From Flabesymbios commensalis (lineage: Eukaryota; Annelida; Polychaeta; Terebellida; Flabelligeridae), in assembly GCA_964017125.1 (NCBI GenBank), contig OZ024915.1, positions 16,989,103 to 17,053,102 of the forward strand: a DNA stretch of 64,000 bases, given 5' to 3'. A program made the position numbers and the translations under genes. The notes under the pieces are model-generated. The model saw nothing but the letters and a program-made list of their open reading frames with translations. It searched no databases and had not been told where the DNA came from. Positions 55,886-64,000 of this stretch are shown piece after piece (position 1 is the first letter of the stretch; every line of letters begins with the position of its first letter).

Positions 55886-56140
55886 GCCACGGACATAATG
55901 TTCAGTCATTTGAAGTTGTGTATCGCGGTAGCGAGACACTATTTCAAATGACAGAAAAGTTATATCGAATAGCTCGGAGCTCTGGGGGTTAAATGCTGGT
56001 CCACCGTCTGCGACGTTTGTCCAACATTAAAACAACATTGTTTGAAGGGAATCTCTTGACCTATATCTACATGCAAGGCCTATTAAATAGGGGCATAGTC
56101 CCCCTATGGTAGCATTCTGGAATATAGGCCTATATACATA

Positions 56141-56218
56141 CGTCCCCTTGGATATGAAAGGGTGTATCTGCCACATTACGATGTGGCAGATATACCCTTT
56201 CATATCCAAGGAGACTCG
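56141..56218. mobile_element. Family G palindrome, whole
   Basis: CGTCCCCTTGGATATGAAAG..CTTTCATATCCAAGGAGACG with the centre GCCACATTACGATGTGGC. Near-perfect pairing over 78 bp. Confidence 0.85.
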
Positions 56219-56714
56219 TTTAAATCTAATTGATGAAAAGGATAAAACATCCATATTTGAACCATTTGAGTTAAAATCGGTCAATGGCGACCACTAAATT
56301 AGCCAATTCACTATTAATTTTATTATGGATATTTTCTTATGCCAAAAGCATTATGGGATCGCCCCAGACGACACCATTCATGCCACTCGTTCGGTTCAGC
56401 CTTCACATATAGCTGATTCTGACGTCATAATTATCTATCATCAAGTCATTTGACTTTCACCCACAAAATAAATAAAAAATTGCCACGATAATGAAGAAAT
56501 ACTGAAACACAGTTACAAATTTATGAATTTTTGTTTCTGAAATTTTGTTTCTAAGAAAACCCCAGCGATCTTTGTAAAATATTCATAAACTTATAGGAGG
56601 CGGGTAGATACTTAGGTTGAGACGATTCTTATGGGAGAGGGGGCCGAGGCTATTGATTTTGTACATAACATAAGTTTTTCTAAAGTTATATAAAGTAATT
56701 AGAGGGCCAGCATT

Positions 56715-56900
56715 CAATCTCCGGGGGGGGGGGGGGGGGGGGCTGATTCAAACCCGGTTCGGCGGAGTGCTGAAAATTGCAAATTTTATCACAAGTTCAT
56801 ATAGACCAGTTTTTGAAGTAAATTATTTATTACATGCCCGAAATAATTTATTTCAAAAATACTCCAGCCCCCCCCCCCGTAGATTAAATGGTAGACCCCT
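56715..56900. repeat. Foldback with G-run and C-run ends
   Basis: CATTCAATCTCC followed by 18 G at the left, and a run of 11 C followed by GTAGATTAAATG at the right. Between them GGCGGAGTGCTGAAAATTGCAAATTTTATCAC, which matches 21423-21455. Confidence 0.65.
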
Positions 56901-57404
56901 TAAATAAAACTCAATGAGTATAGTGTTGATTATATTTATTAGAATGCTTGCAATTGAGAAGACTACATTTTTGGGATGGGTCCAACGATTTCGTACGTAG
57001 GTTTCGACAAATCCTCTCAGCCACTAAAATATAAACGTTCGCCAAATATGTAGGCTATATATACGTCGGCCTACAGGCGACGGGCTGAGAGTGATTGGTG
57101 AAACATGCTGAGCTTTTAAATATAATGTGAGCTAATTGTTTCGCAAAATTCACAAACAATGTTACAATTTTTACATAAATTCTAAATTGTTTCAATGACA
57201 TTTTTATACATTCCTGAAGTCTAAAATATATTTAGCAGGAATAGGCCTATTCATAATTAAGCGGGTGTTAAATGGTTATAAATATAGGTGGATGTTGTTT
57301 TAATGACGAATGGTTGGCATACTGTAATTGCTATTAGGGTAGGCTACAGTTTATCTATGGTTTGCCAAATGTGTAAAAAACTGCAATTTTTTGTGATTAG
57401 CCCA

Positions 57405-57418
57405 GTTGCCATGGCAAC
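57405..57418. promoter_or_regulatory. Perfect palindromic RFX (X-box) site
   Basis: GTTGCCATGGCAAC matches the full inverted X-box bound by RFX factors in animals. It lies 3.3 kb upstream of the SLC18B1-like first coding exon and just before the minisatellite. Function is inferred only from the motif. Confidence 0.5.
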
Positions 57419-57523
57419 CACCGAGAGCACCCATTTCCACCTGATACATTAATCCTCCCCAACTTGCTCAATACCTTCTCCAACTCTCGTGTCCTCATAT
57501 ATATTCTTTAATTCACTTGAGCA

Positions 57524-58683
57524 CTCATCCTCTCCACCGCACTCACCCTTTCCACCGCACTCATCATCTCCATCTTACTGGCTCATCCTCTCCACCGCAC
57601 TTACCCTTTCCATCGCACTCATCATCTCCATCTTAGTGGCTCATCCTCTCCACCGCACTCACCCTTTCCACCGCACTCATCCTCTCCATCTTACTGGCTC
57701 ATCCTCTCCACCGCACTTACCCTTTCCATCGCACTCATCATCTCCATCTTAGTGGCTCATCCTCTCCACCGCACTCACCCTTTCCATCGCACTCATCCTC
57801 TCCATCTTACTGGCTCATCCTCTCCACCGCACCCACCCTTTCCACCGCACTCATCCTCTCCATCTTACTGGCTCATCCTCTCCACCGCACTTACCCTTTC
57901 CATCGCACTCATCATCTCCATCTTAGTGGCTCATCCTCTCCACCGCACTCACCCTTTCCACCGCACTCATCCTCTCCATCTTACTGGCTCATCCTCTCCA
58001 CCGCACTTACCCTTTCCATCGCACTCATCATCTCCATCTTAGTGGCTCATCCTCTCCACCGCACTCACCCTTTCCATCGCACTCATCCTCTCCATCTTAC
58101 TGGCTCATCCTCTCCACCGCACCCACCCTTTCCACCGCACTCATCCTCTCCATCTTACTGGCTCATCCTCTCCACCGCACCCACCCTTTCCACCGCACTC
58201 ATCCTCTCCATCTTACTGGCTCATCCTCTCCACCGCACTTACCCTTTCCACCGCACTCATCCTCTCCATCTTACTGGCTCATCCTCTCCACCGCACCCAC
58301 CCTTTCCACCGCACTCATCCTCTCCATCTTACTGGCTCATCCTCTCCACCGCACCCACCCTTTCCACCGCACTCATCCTCTCCATCTTACTGGCTCATCC
58401 TCTCCACCGCACTTACCCTTTCCACCGCACTCATCCTCTCCATCTTACTGGCTCATCCTCTCCACCGCACCCACCCTTTCCACCGCACTCATCCTCTCCA
58501 TCTTACTGGCTCATCCTCTCCACCGCACTCACCCTTTCCATCGCACTCATCCTCTCCATCTTACTGGCTCATCCTCTCCACCGCACCCACCCTTTCCATC
58601 GCACTCATCCTCTCCATCTTACTGGCTCATCCTCTCCACCGCACTCACCCTTTCCATCGCACTCATCCTCTCCATCTTACTGG
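57524..58683. repeat. 58-bp minisatellite, 20 units
   Basis: Twenty contiguous 58-bp units, each starting CTCATCCTCTCCACCGCAC. Units differ at a few diagnostic sites: CTCACC/CTTACC/CCCACC, TCCACCG/TCCATCG, CATCCTC/CATCATC and TTACTGG/TTAGTGG. Units 2-6 (57582-57871) equal units 7-11 (57872-58161) at all these sites, and units 11-13 equal units 14-16, so the array grew by block duplication. Since 58 is not a multiple of three, every third unit returns to frame and the array shows open frames; units with TTAGTGG supply the stops. It is very probably non-coding. Confidence 0.95.
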
Positions 58684-59035
58684 CTCTCCACCTCACTCAC
58701 ATCTTCTTCACCCAACTTACTTAAACCATCTCCACCTCACTCAAGTATCTTCTCAACCTAACTCATCATCACCTCATTCATCGATAGGGCCTACTCTCTG
58801 CTTTTCTCACTATCTATTCCACCTCACACATCCTCATTTTCACCACCTCACTTGAGCACTCATCCTCTCTACCTAGCTCACTCACCCACTCCTTTCAAAC
58901 CTCACTCATCTTTACTTGAGCACTCATTCTCTTCAACTTACTCATCTTCTCCACCTCACTCATCCTCTCCACCTCACTCACTCACCTTCTCCACCTAAGT
59001 TACTAGAATCCTCTCCATCTCATCTCAAGTCTATT
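58684..59035. repeat. Degenerate CT-rich flank of the 58-bp minisatellite
   Basis: Continues the array as irregular pieces such as CTCCACCTCACTCA, TCATCCTCTCCACC and TTGAGCACTCATC, without fixed period. It looks like old decayed units. A similar start (TTGAGCACTCATCC) is at 57518, just before the first regular unit. Confidence 0.7.
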
Positions 59036-59540
59036 GTATTATAGGCTAAGCCTAAATAGTACCGTACGTAGGCCTATCCGATTTAGAATATAGATATAAA
59101 TAATAGATTCGAATACATAGCTATTAGTAACAATGATATTACCACAATACCCAGATATTACAGTTAGGCCTAGGCCTACATCTACACGATATTGCGACAT
59201 TACGGCGAATTAGATACCGCGTAGGCTAGTATAGTACAGGTTGTGGATACATTAGCAAATTGTTTATCTTTGAGACACTGACCCTGAAATAATAATTTTG
59301 TGCAGTGAGAGCTCAGTGGGAGCTATAAATACATTATCTGATTATCGCTCGCAGAAAGCCACGCTGATGAAGATCCATTTATGCTGATAATTGAGCGAAT
59401 ATGAAAAGACATGATGGGAATAATCGATCATAAATAGGAAATGGTATTATTGATGTATCAAAACGACATAAACTAGGTTGACGACGTGCTTACAATCAGC
59501 ACTATGCTAATCCAGTCTGTGCATGGAAGGACATGGTCCC

Positions 59541-59881
59541 AGGGGCCGTATTCTGACCATTTACGGAGTTCCGCATCGTAGATTTTTGGAATTTCCACAA
59601 ATATTCACGCAACTTTGTTTTTTTTTCCGCAAGTGCTATTCTTGTTAATTTTACGATGCGGAAGTTTTAGGTAAAAGTTACGGAAAGAATTTGGATGCCC
59701 TAAATTGTAGGAAAAAATGGCGTGTTTTGCATAAAAGTTAGGATGCGGAACTCCGCAACTACAGTTTTCCGCAAATAGTTTGAGAATAGCGATTTACGGA
59801 ACTCCGCAGTTACGGAGTTCCGCATTTTAAAGTTGCGGAAAAATCCTAAAGTTAGGGGTCTTTCACGAGAATACGGCCCCT
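59541..59881. mobile_element. MITE with AGGGGCCGTATTCT ends
   Basis: AGGGGCCGTATTCTGA and TCACGAGAATACGGCCCCT are inverted ends of a 341-bp element. The interior repeats GCGGAACTCCGCA and TACGGAGTTCCGCAT at least five times on both strands, so it can fold in several ways. A reverse open frame of 95 codons over it is an artefact of these repeats. Confidence 0.82.
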
Positions 59882-59950
59882 CAGCAGTCAGTGCGCTGTC
59901 TGTGATTTTTTTCGCGAAAAGGTCGGTTTGTTTTGAACTTTTTGGCACTC

Positions 59951-59975
59951 CCGGAAGTGTTAAAAAAATGGCGGG
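59951..59975 (+). promoter_or_regulatory. ETS-like and YY1-like sites at a possible first exon
   Basis: CCGGAAGTG (ETS type) at 59951-59959 is followed by AAAATGGCGG (YY1 type, 59966-59975). In TATA-less animal promoters such a pair often marks a 5' UTR with the start codon inside the YY1 site. The ATG at 59969 opens MAGNPVTNVVFRYFSV, which stops after 20 codons or could splice on; no later exon is recognised within the window. Confidence 0.35.
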
Positions 59976-60599
59976 AAACCCCGTCACAAATGTTGTTTTT
60001 CGTTACTTTTCGGTTATTGTTTTCATTTAATTTAAACTAATGCTGAACGATTCTGTTATTTTGGGTGGGAAGATAGACATTTTTTAATTGTTCTGCCCAA
60101 ATAGTATCAACTATATCGCATTTAAAACACGATTTTGAAGATGAATCAATGTACCACTGAAACGCAGGTCCGATGCATCACCAAAATAGCATGTTTTCGG
60201 TGTTGGATCATTTTTTTGGACATAGATGTTTCACTGAACTGATTAAATTTGTATGTGGCTTAAAATCTTGGGTTCAACCCCTTTTTAGTGGTTACGACCT
60301 CCGGTTTCAGACAAAAAAATGATCCAATTTGTGCTGAGCCTTGTCAACAAAAGGTGTCACAATTTACAGTAGCCATTTTGTATCCCCATTTAAGACCACT
60401 TATGGCAAATTATGTGGGCGATTTCACTTTGCAGTGTCCACAAATAGGTGAACTGAGAGTGTGCTCTGTAATAATATTTTTTTTTGGCCCCGGGGAAATT
60501 CTGGAATCGCTCAGAGGTGCGCAACCAGTGCACTTTTCCCAGATTCACAGTAGCAAGGGTGAATGAATTTCGCTGATTTCCATGTAAAATTTCAAACAA

Positions 60600-61110
60600 T
60601 TTTAATGAAATTTTCCACGTAGGCTAGGCCTAGGCCTAATGAAAGCTGAGATGCAGCTGCAGGCCGTGGCCCAGGCGAATCGTCCCAATGACTTAATTAT
60701 TACCGCTACTAGTCTAGCTAGTAGGCTATAGGCCTAGCCTATGCCATGGGCCTAATCAGGCTAATGCCCGTAGTGTGTATGATTATACTATAGGCCATGT
60801 AATAGGCCTACATACGCCGGTAGGTTACAACGCATTTTTGGGTAGGCCTATACAAATGACCCCCCCCCCCCCCCACAACCCGGATGCAGATTAACAGAAC
60901 AGTCAATTAATTGCCATTCTATGCATATTTTCGTAGCCCACTTCTAGGCCAGCCTGTAACGTTACGCCTACTCAGTGATAAGCTTAATAAATAATACTGA
61001 TAGGCCTACTAAACAATAGTATTTATAGCCTACCGGTAGGCCTAATCATAGGGCCTAGTAATAGCCTATCATGCATGTCATAGGCCTGCATCAGAGGTGT
61101 ACGTCTGCAT
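60600..61110. repeat. Dense TAGGCCTA-type octamers
   Basis: In about 500 bp, TAGGCCTA, TAGGCCT and CTAGCCTA variants occur more than fifteen times, on both strands since the octamer is palindromic. They are not in fixed register. The motif also occurs elsewhere in the window at a lower rate. No gene is seen here. Confidence 0.75.
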
Positions 61111-61121
61111 ATATAGCCATA

Positions 61122-61182
61122 GCAGGGGCGGATCTTTTTAAAGAATTTGACGCAAAAACGGATCCGCGCCTGCATAGATGTT
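61122..61182. mobile_element. Short relative of the CAGTGGCGGATCC MITE
   Basis: GCAGGGGCGGATCTTTTTAAAGAA and AAAACGGATCCGCGCCTGC; about 60 bp remain. Another right end (CTTAGATCCACCACTGC) is at 61598-61615. Confidence 0.55.
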
Positions 61183-61619
61183 ATAGTGACTGTGTCTACA
61201 CTCTACAGGCTACTTGCCTGTGTAGGTCTATAGTTTACTGTTAGAAGAATATCACCCTCCACTATGTGGGCATTTTGCTTAATAAAGTGTAGTCTAGGCC
61301 TACACTACACTGGTACAGAAAATATGAAGTCTCACACCACCCCACCCCCAAATACAAACGTCATAGGGCCCCATAGACTTCAAGGGCTGATCCAATGCGA
61401 AATGTTGCAAAATATTGTTTTCCACTTTTTTAAAATCATGTAGCCAATAAATTTAGGATCTAGACCTGACTATACCAGTGATATGTGATCTGAGAAGAAG
61501 GGGGTGCCACAGAGGTTTGCCCTGCATTTTTAAAGTAGGCCGTTATAATAGTTTGGCAAAACATTATTTTCATAGGGTGGCTATGTGCCCTCCTCCCCTT
61601 AGATCCACCACTGCTACCA

Positions 61620-62689
61620 ATAGAAAAAAAAACAATAGAAAGCATAGGGCCTAGGCCTATTTGTTTAATTGATATAGCGCAAAAATGTTCCATTTATTAA
61701 AATACATGATATCCCAAATATCCCACCTGGGGGAGCCTATGGCAAAAGAATCACAATCAACGTCTGTTGTGGGTGGTTATTAAATATGTTAATAACTTTT
61801 CCAAAATTTGTTTGCCTCCGAAATTTTTTTTACAACAAATCCTGTTGAGTTACACTTTAGGTCTGGATGTGACTTCAACAGGCTAGGAAAAATTCACTGA
61901 TTTTTAACTAGGAGGTCAACCTTGCTATTGGCTATCAGTAGGCCTATTTTAAAATTAGATTGATTGATCAGGAATAAATAAAATGTTTCAACTTTTATTT
62001 CACCCTTATTATCAATACAAGTATATTACACATTTTTCAAGTAGGCCTATCTTGAAATAAATCCGGATCTGTCCCAGAATTTTTTTTCTGTGACAAATAA
62101 ATCTGGTTAGCAACATTTCACAAATTGTTACAATCTATTGCTAAATATATAGACAGTAATATCCCTTGCTTATTATCAAGCAAAATATGCCTATTATTTC
62201 TAAAAAGTTAATTTACATTGCCATAAATTCTTAACAGTAGTTTTCATACACATCTGTTACCCTATTTTTCAGTTATTTTATTAATACATTTTTTGAAGAT
62301 ATTGCATGTAGTGTAGGCCCTATACACAATTAATGACCATTTTTAAATAAATACAAAACACACTGAACTGCACAAAAATTCTTATATATAATGATACTAT
62401 TAAGTGGGCCTACAACATATACAAAGTGTATTGTAATTGCTGTGTTTATATGCAATCAAAACATTCTACATTACTAAATACACTACACCAGATTCATGAC
62501 AAGATGGCAAACTGGCATTAATAGTACATCATTTCATGAACTAAGCTTACATACTCAGCAAAAGATATGCAAAAAAAAATTTAACCCTTGTTCTGCTATG
62601 ACATATATGTCTTACAAACAAATTTCAAACTCAACAAAAGGTAGGCAAACCAGAAAGAGTTGTTCCGAAACGAACACGAAAGCAGCCCT
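61620..62689. other. No recognised feature
   Basis: AT-rich sequence with many TTT/AAA runs, scattered TAGGCCTA octamers, and a short open frame at 62496-62768 without known motifs, which overlaps the start of Repeat S. Confidence 0.45.
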
Positions 62690-64000
62690 CCGTTATCGCC
62701 AGTTGGCCATTTTAAATTTGATATGGATCAGTAAAATTTTCAAGATTTATTTTATATTACCGCTTTAGCTATTATGCAAGATTTATGAGATAATGCGAAA
62801 AAAAAAATTAAAATGACAGCCAGTTGGCTATTTTGGATTTTATTTCTGCGAAATTTGTCATGGGTTATCCTTCTGTGAGTCATTACGTTTTGTTCCATAT
62901 GCTTGGTCCAGCTATTTTCCTTTGTTTTGGATATTGCAAAATTTCTTAAATGAAAAATGGCCGCTAAACGGCCATTTTGAAATTGATTGCTCCCCAAAAT
63001 TAATCATGTCATTCGCTGACATCACTGTGCCTATTTGCCAAATAAAAAGAAGATATGCTGGAAGCTTTTTCCTGAAACGCACTAATGAGTATTTCTTTGT
63101 TGGTGGCCCTATATAGTAATTAAAGACATGATTATATGGGAATCAAAATGTCACCAAAAATCCCCCTGTGGTATGTGATGACTATGTGAAGTATAAACAG
63201 AAGTTGATAAACCAGCTATCATGCCAGTTTTCCGAGATAATGAGAAACAAGAGGCCTGAAGTCCAATATCATCCCCGGCATAAATTAGGTTCTGAATTTT
63301 GGCGCCTACAAATGATTAACAAGGCCCGTCGGCGATGGAAATAGGCCTCAGCCTCTAATCATCGTTTAAATGTGAAAAACCTTTGAAACAAAAGCACACT
63401 CGGCAATAGCCATTATTGAAATTGTCGGTCTACCATTTTGAATTTGATCAAGTTTAATTTTTTGTGGTACATCCCTACTTGAAGCTGCACATTTTGGTAC
63501 AATTTACATGGTGATGGTCTAGCTATCTAGTCCAGTTTTCCAGATATTATGCATATTAAAAAAATTATGACCAATAATTAGTCATTTTGGCCCCCATGAC
63601 CTAGTTTCTGTCCTAATGTTGCCCAATTGTGAACTCACCCAAGCTATCAGTGGAATGGATATATGGTATACATTTTAGAGCGATACATAAAAAAATGTTG
63701 AGAGAATATCGTTGACGAGAAAATTTGTCGATCGGAAGTGGCCGCAGGTCGGCCATTTTAAATTTGATCAAGTTGAATTTTTTCACGGAATATACCTACC
63801 TAAAACTGCACATTTTGTTCTATAGTAATGGTCTAGCTATCTGGTCGGGTTTTCCAGATATTACACATATTAAAAAATAATTTGAGTTATTAGTGAAATG
63901 GATATATGGTATAAATTTTACAGTGAAACAATAACATAAAAAAATGTTGAGTGAATCGCGTTAACGAGATAATTTGTCGAGCGGAAGTGGCCGCAGGTCG
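62690..64000. repeat. Repeat S, long array running off the window
   Basis: At least six diverged units: GTTGGCCATTTTAAATTTGAT (62701), GTTGGCTATTTTGGATTTTAT (62823), CGGCCATTTTGAAATTGAT (62968), GTCTACCATTTTGAATTTGATCAAG (63427), and GTCGGCCATTTTAAATTTGATCAAG (63750), plus the beginning of another at the window edge. The leader block matches that at 36622-36650. The short open frames in it are not conserved from unit to unit. Confidence 0.75.

Noticed and set aside
57489-58761. Open frames with HPLHRTHPFHRT and SSSPPH repeats
   Set aside because: They follow from the 58-bp minisatellite, whose unit is not a multiple of three, so the same 58-residue pattern appears in all three plus frames. 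Codon use and lack of other sequence argue against a protein.
59700-59987. 95-codon reverse open frame
   Set aside because: It mostly overlaps the MITE at 59541-59881 and is made of its internal repeats.
60288-60599. Open frames on both strands near 60400
   Set aside because: No recognisable motif, and the two strands have equally long frames; no evidence for a gene.

Overview
This is a window of animal nuclear DNA: genes are split by introns with GT..AG ends, AT-rich intergenic space is packed with short mobile elements, and there is no operon structure. The octamer TAGGCCTA and its variants are scattered throughout, most densely at about 60600-61100. This motif, the non-LTR retroelement types and the very many small foldback elements suggest a marine invertebrate deuterostome, most likely an echinoderm. 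That assignment is an inference.

Three host loci and one duplicated gene piece can be read. (1) 2591-3508, minus strand: a secreted protein with a cysteine-rich N-terminal part and an F5/8 type C (discoidin-like) domain, interrupted by one in-frame stop; a decayed copy of its 3' end lies at 1660-1788. (2) 14900-17114, plus strand: exons 1 and 2 of an MFSD4/NaGLT1-type sugar transporter with intact splice sites, but with no exons 3 and 4 downstream. (3) 22689-27984, minus strand: the full paralogue, 4 exons, 480 codons, uninterrupted. (4) 35589-54063, minus strand: a full 14-coding-exon SLC18B1-like (vesicular polyamine transporter family) gene, 544 codons, with every splice phase agreeing. 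Both complete genes encode 12-helix major facilitator superfamily membrane transporters; there is no sign that they act together.

The rest is mostly repeats. Four pieces of three non-LTR retrotransposons are seen (about 1590-1650, 4560-5405, 17283-19110 and 30650-31420), plus two copies of a tRNA-derived SINE. At least five families of TTAA-flanked foldback MITEs (called A to E here) are present, some nested in each other, together with a very abundant ~108-bp palindromic family with CCCAGCAAACAC ends (F) and a ~78-bp palindrome family (G). There are also several single long perfect palindromes. Satellite-like arrays are an (ATGAATAA)-like tract at 8100-8840 and a 58-bp minisatellite of 20 units at 57524-58683 with visible higher-order duplication.

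The most interesting signal is structural: foldback families B, D and E have different arms but share the hairpin apex GCT(A/G)NCGC and the same TTAACCC..GGGTTAA type of end. Many foldbacks also sit within tens of bases of exon ends of the two transporter genes. No CRISPR array, rRNA, tRNA gene or recognisable virus-derived element was found.
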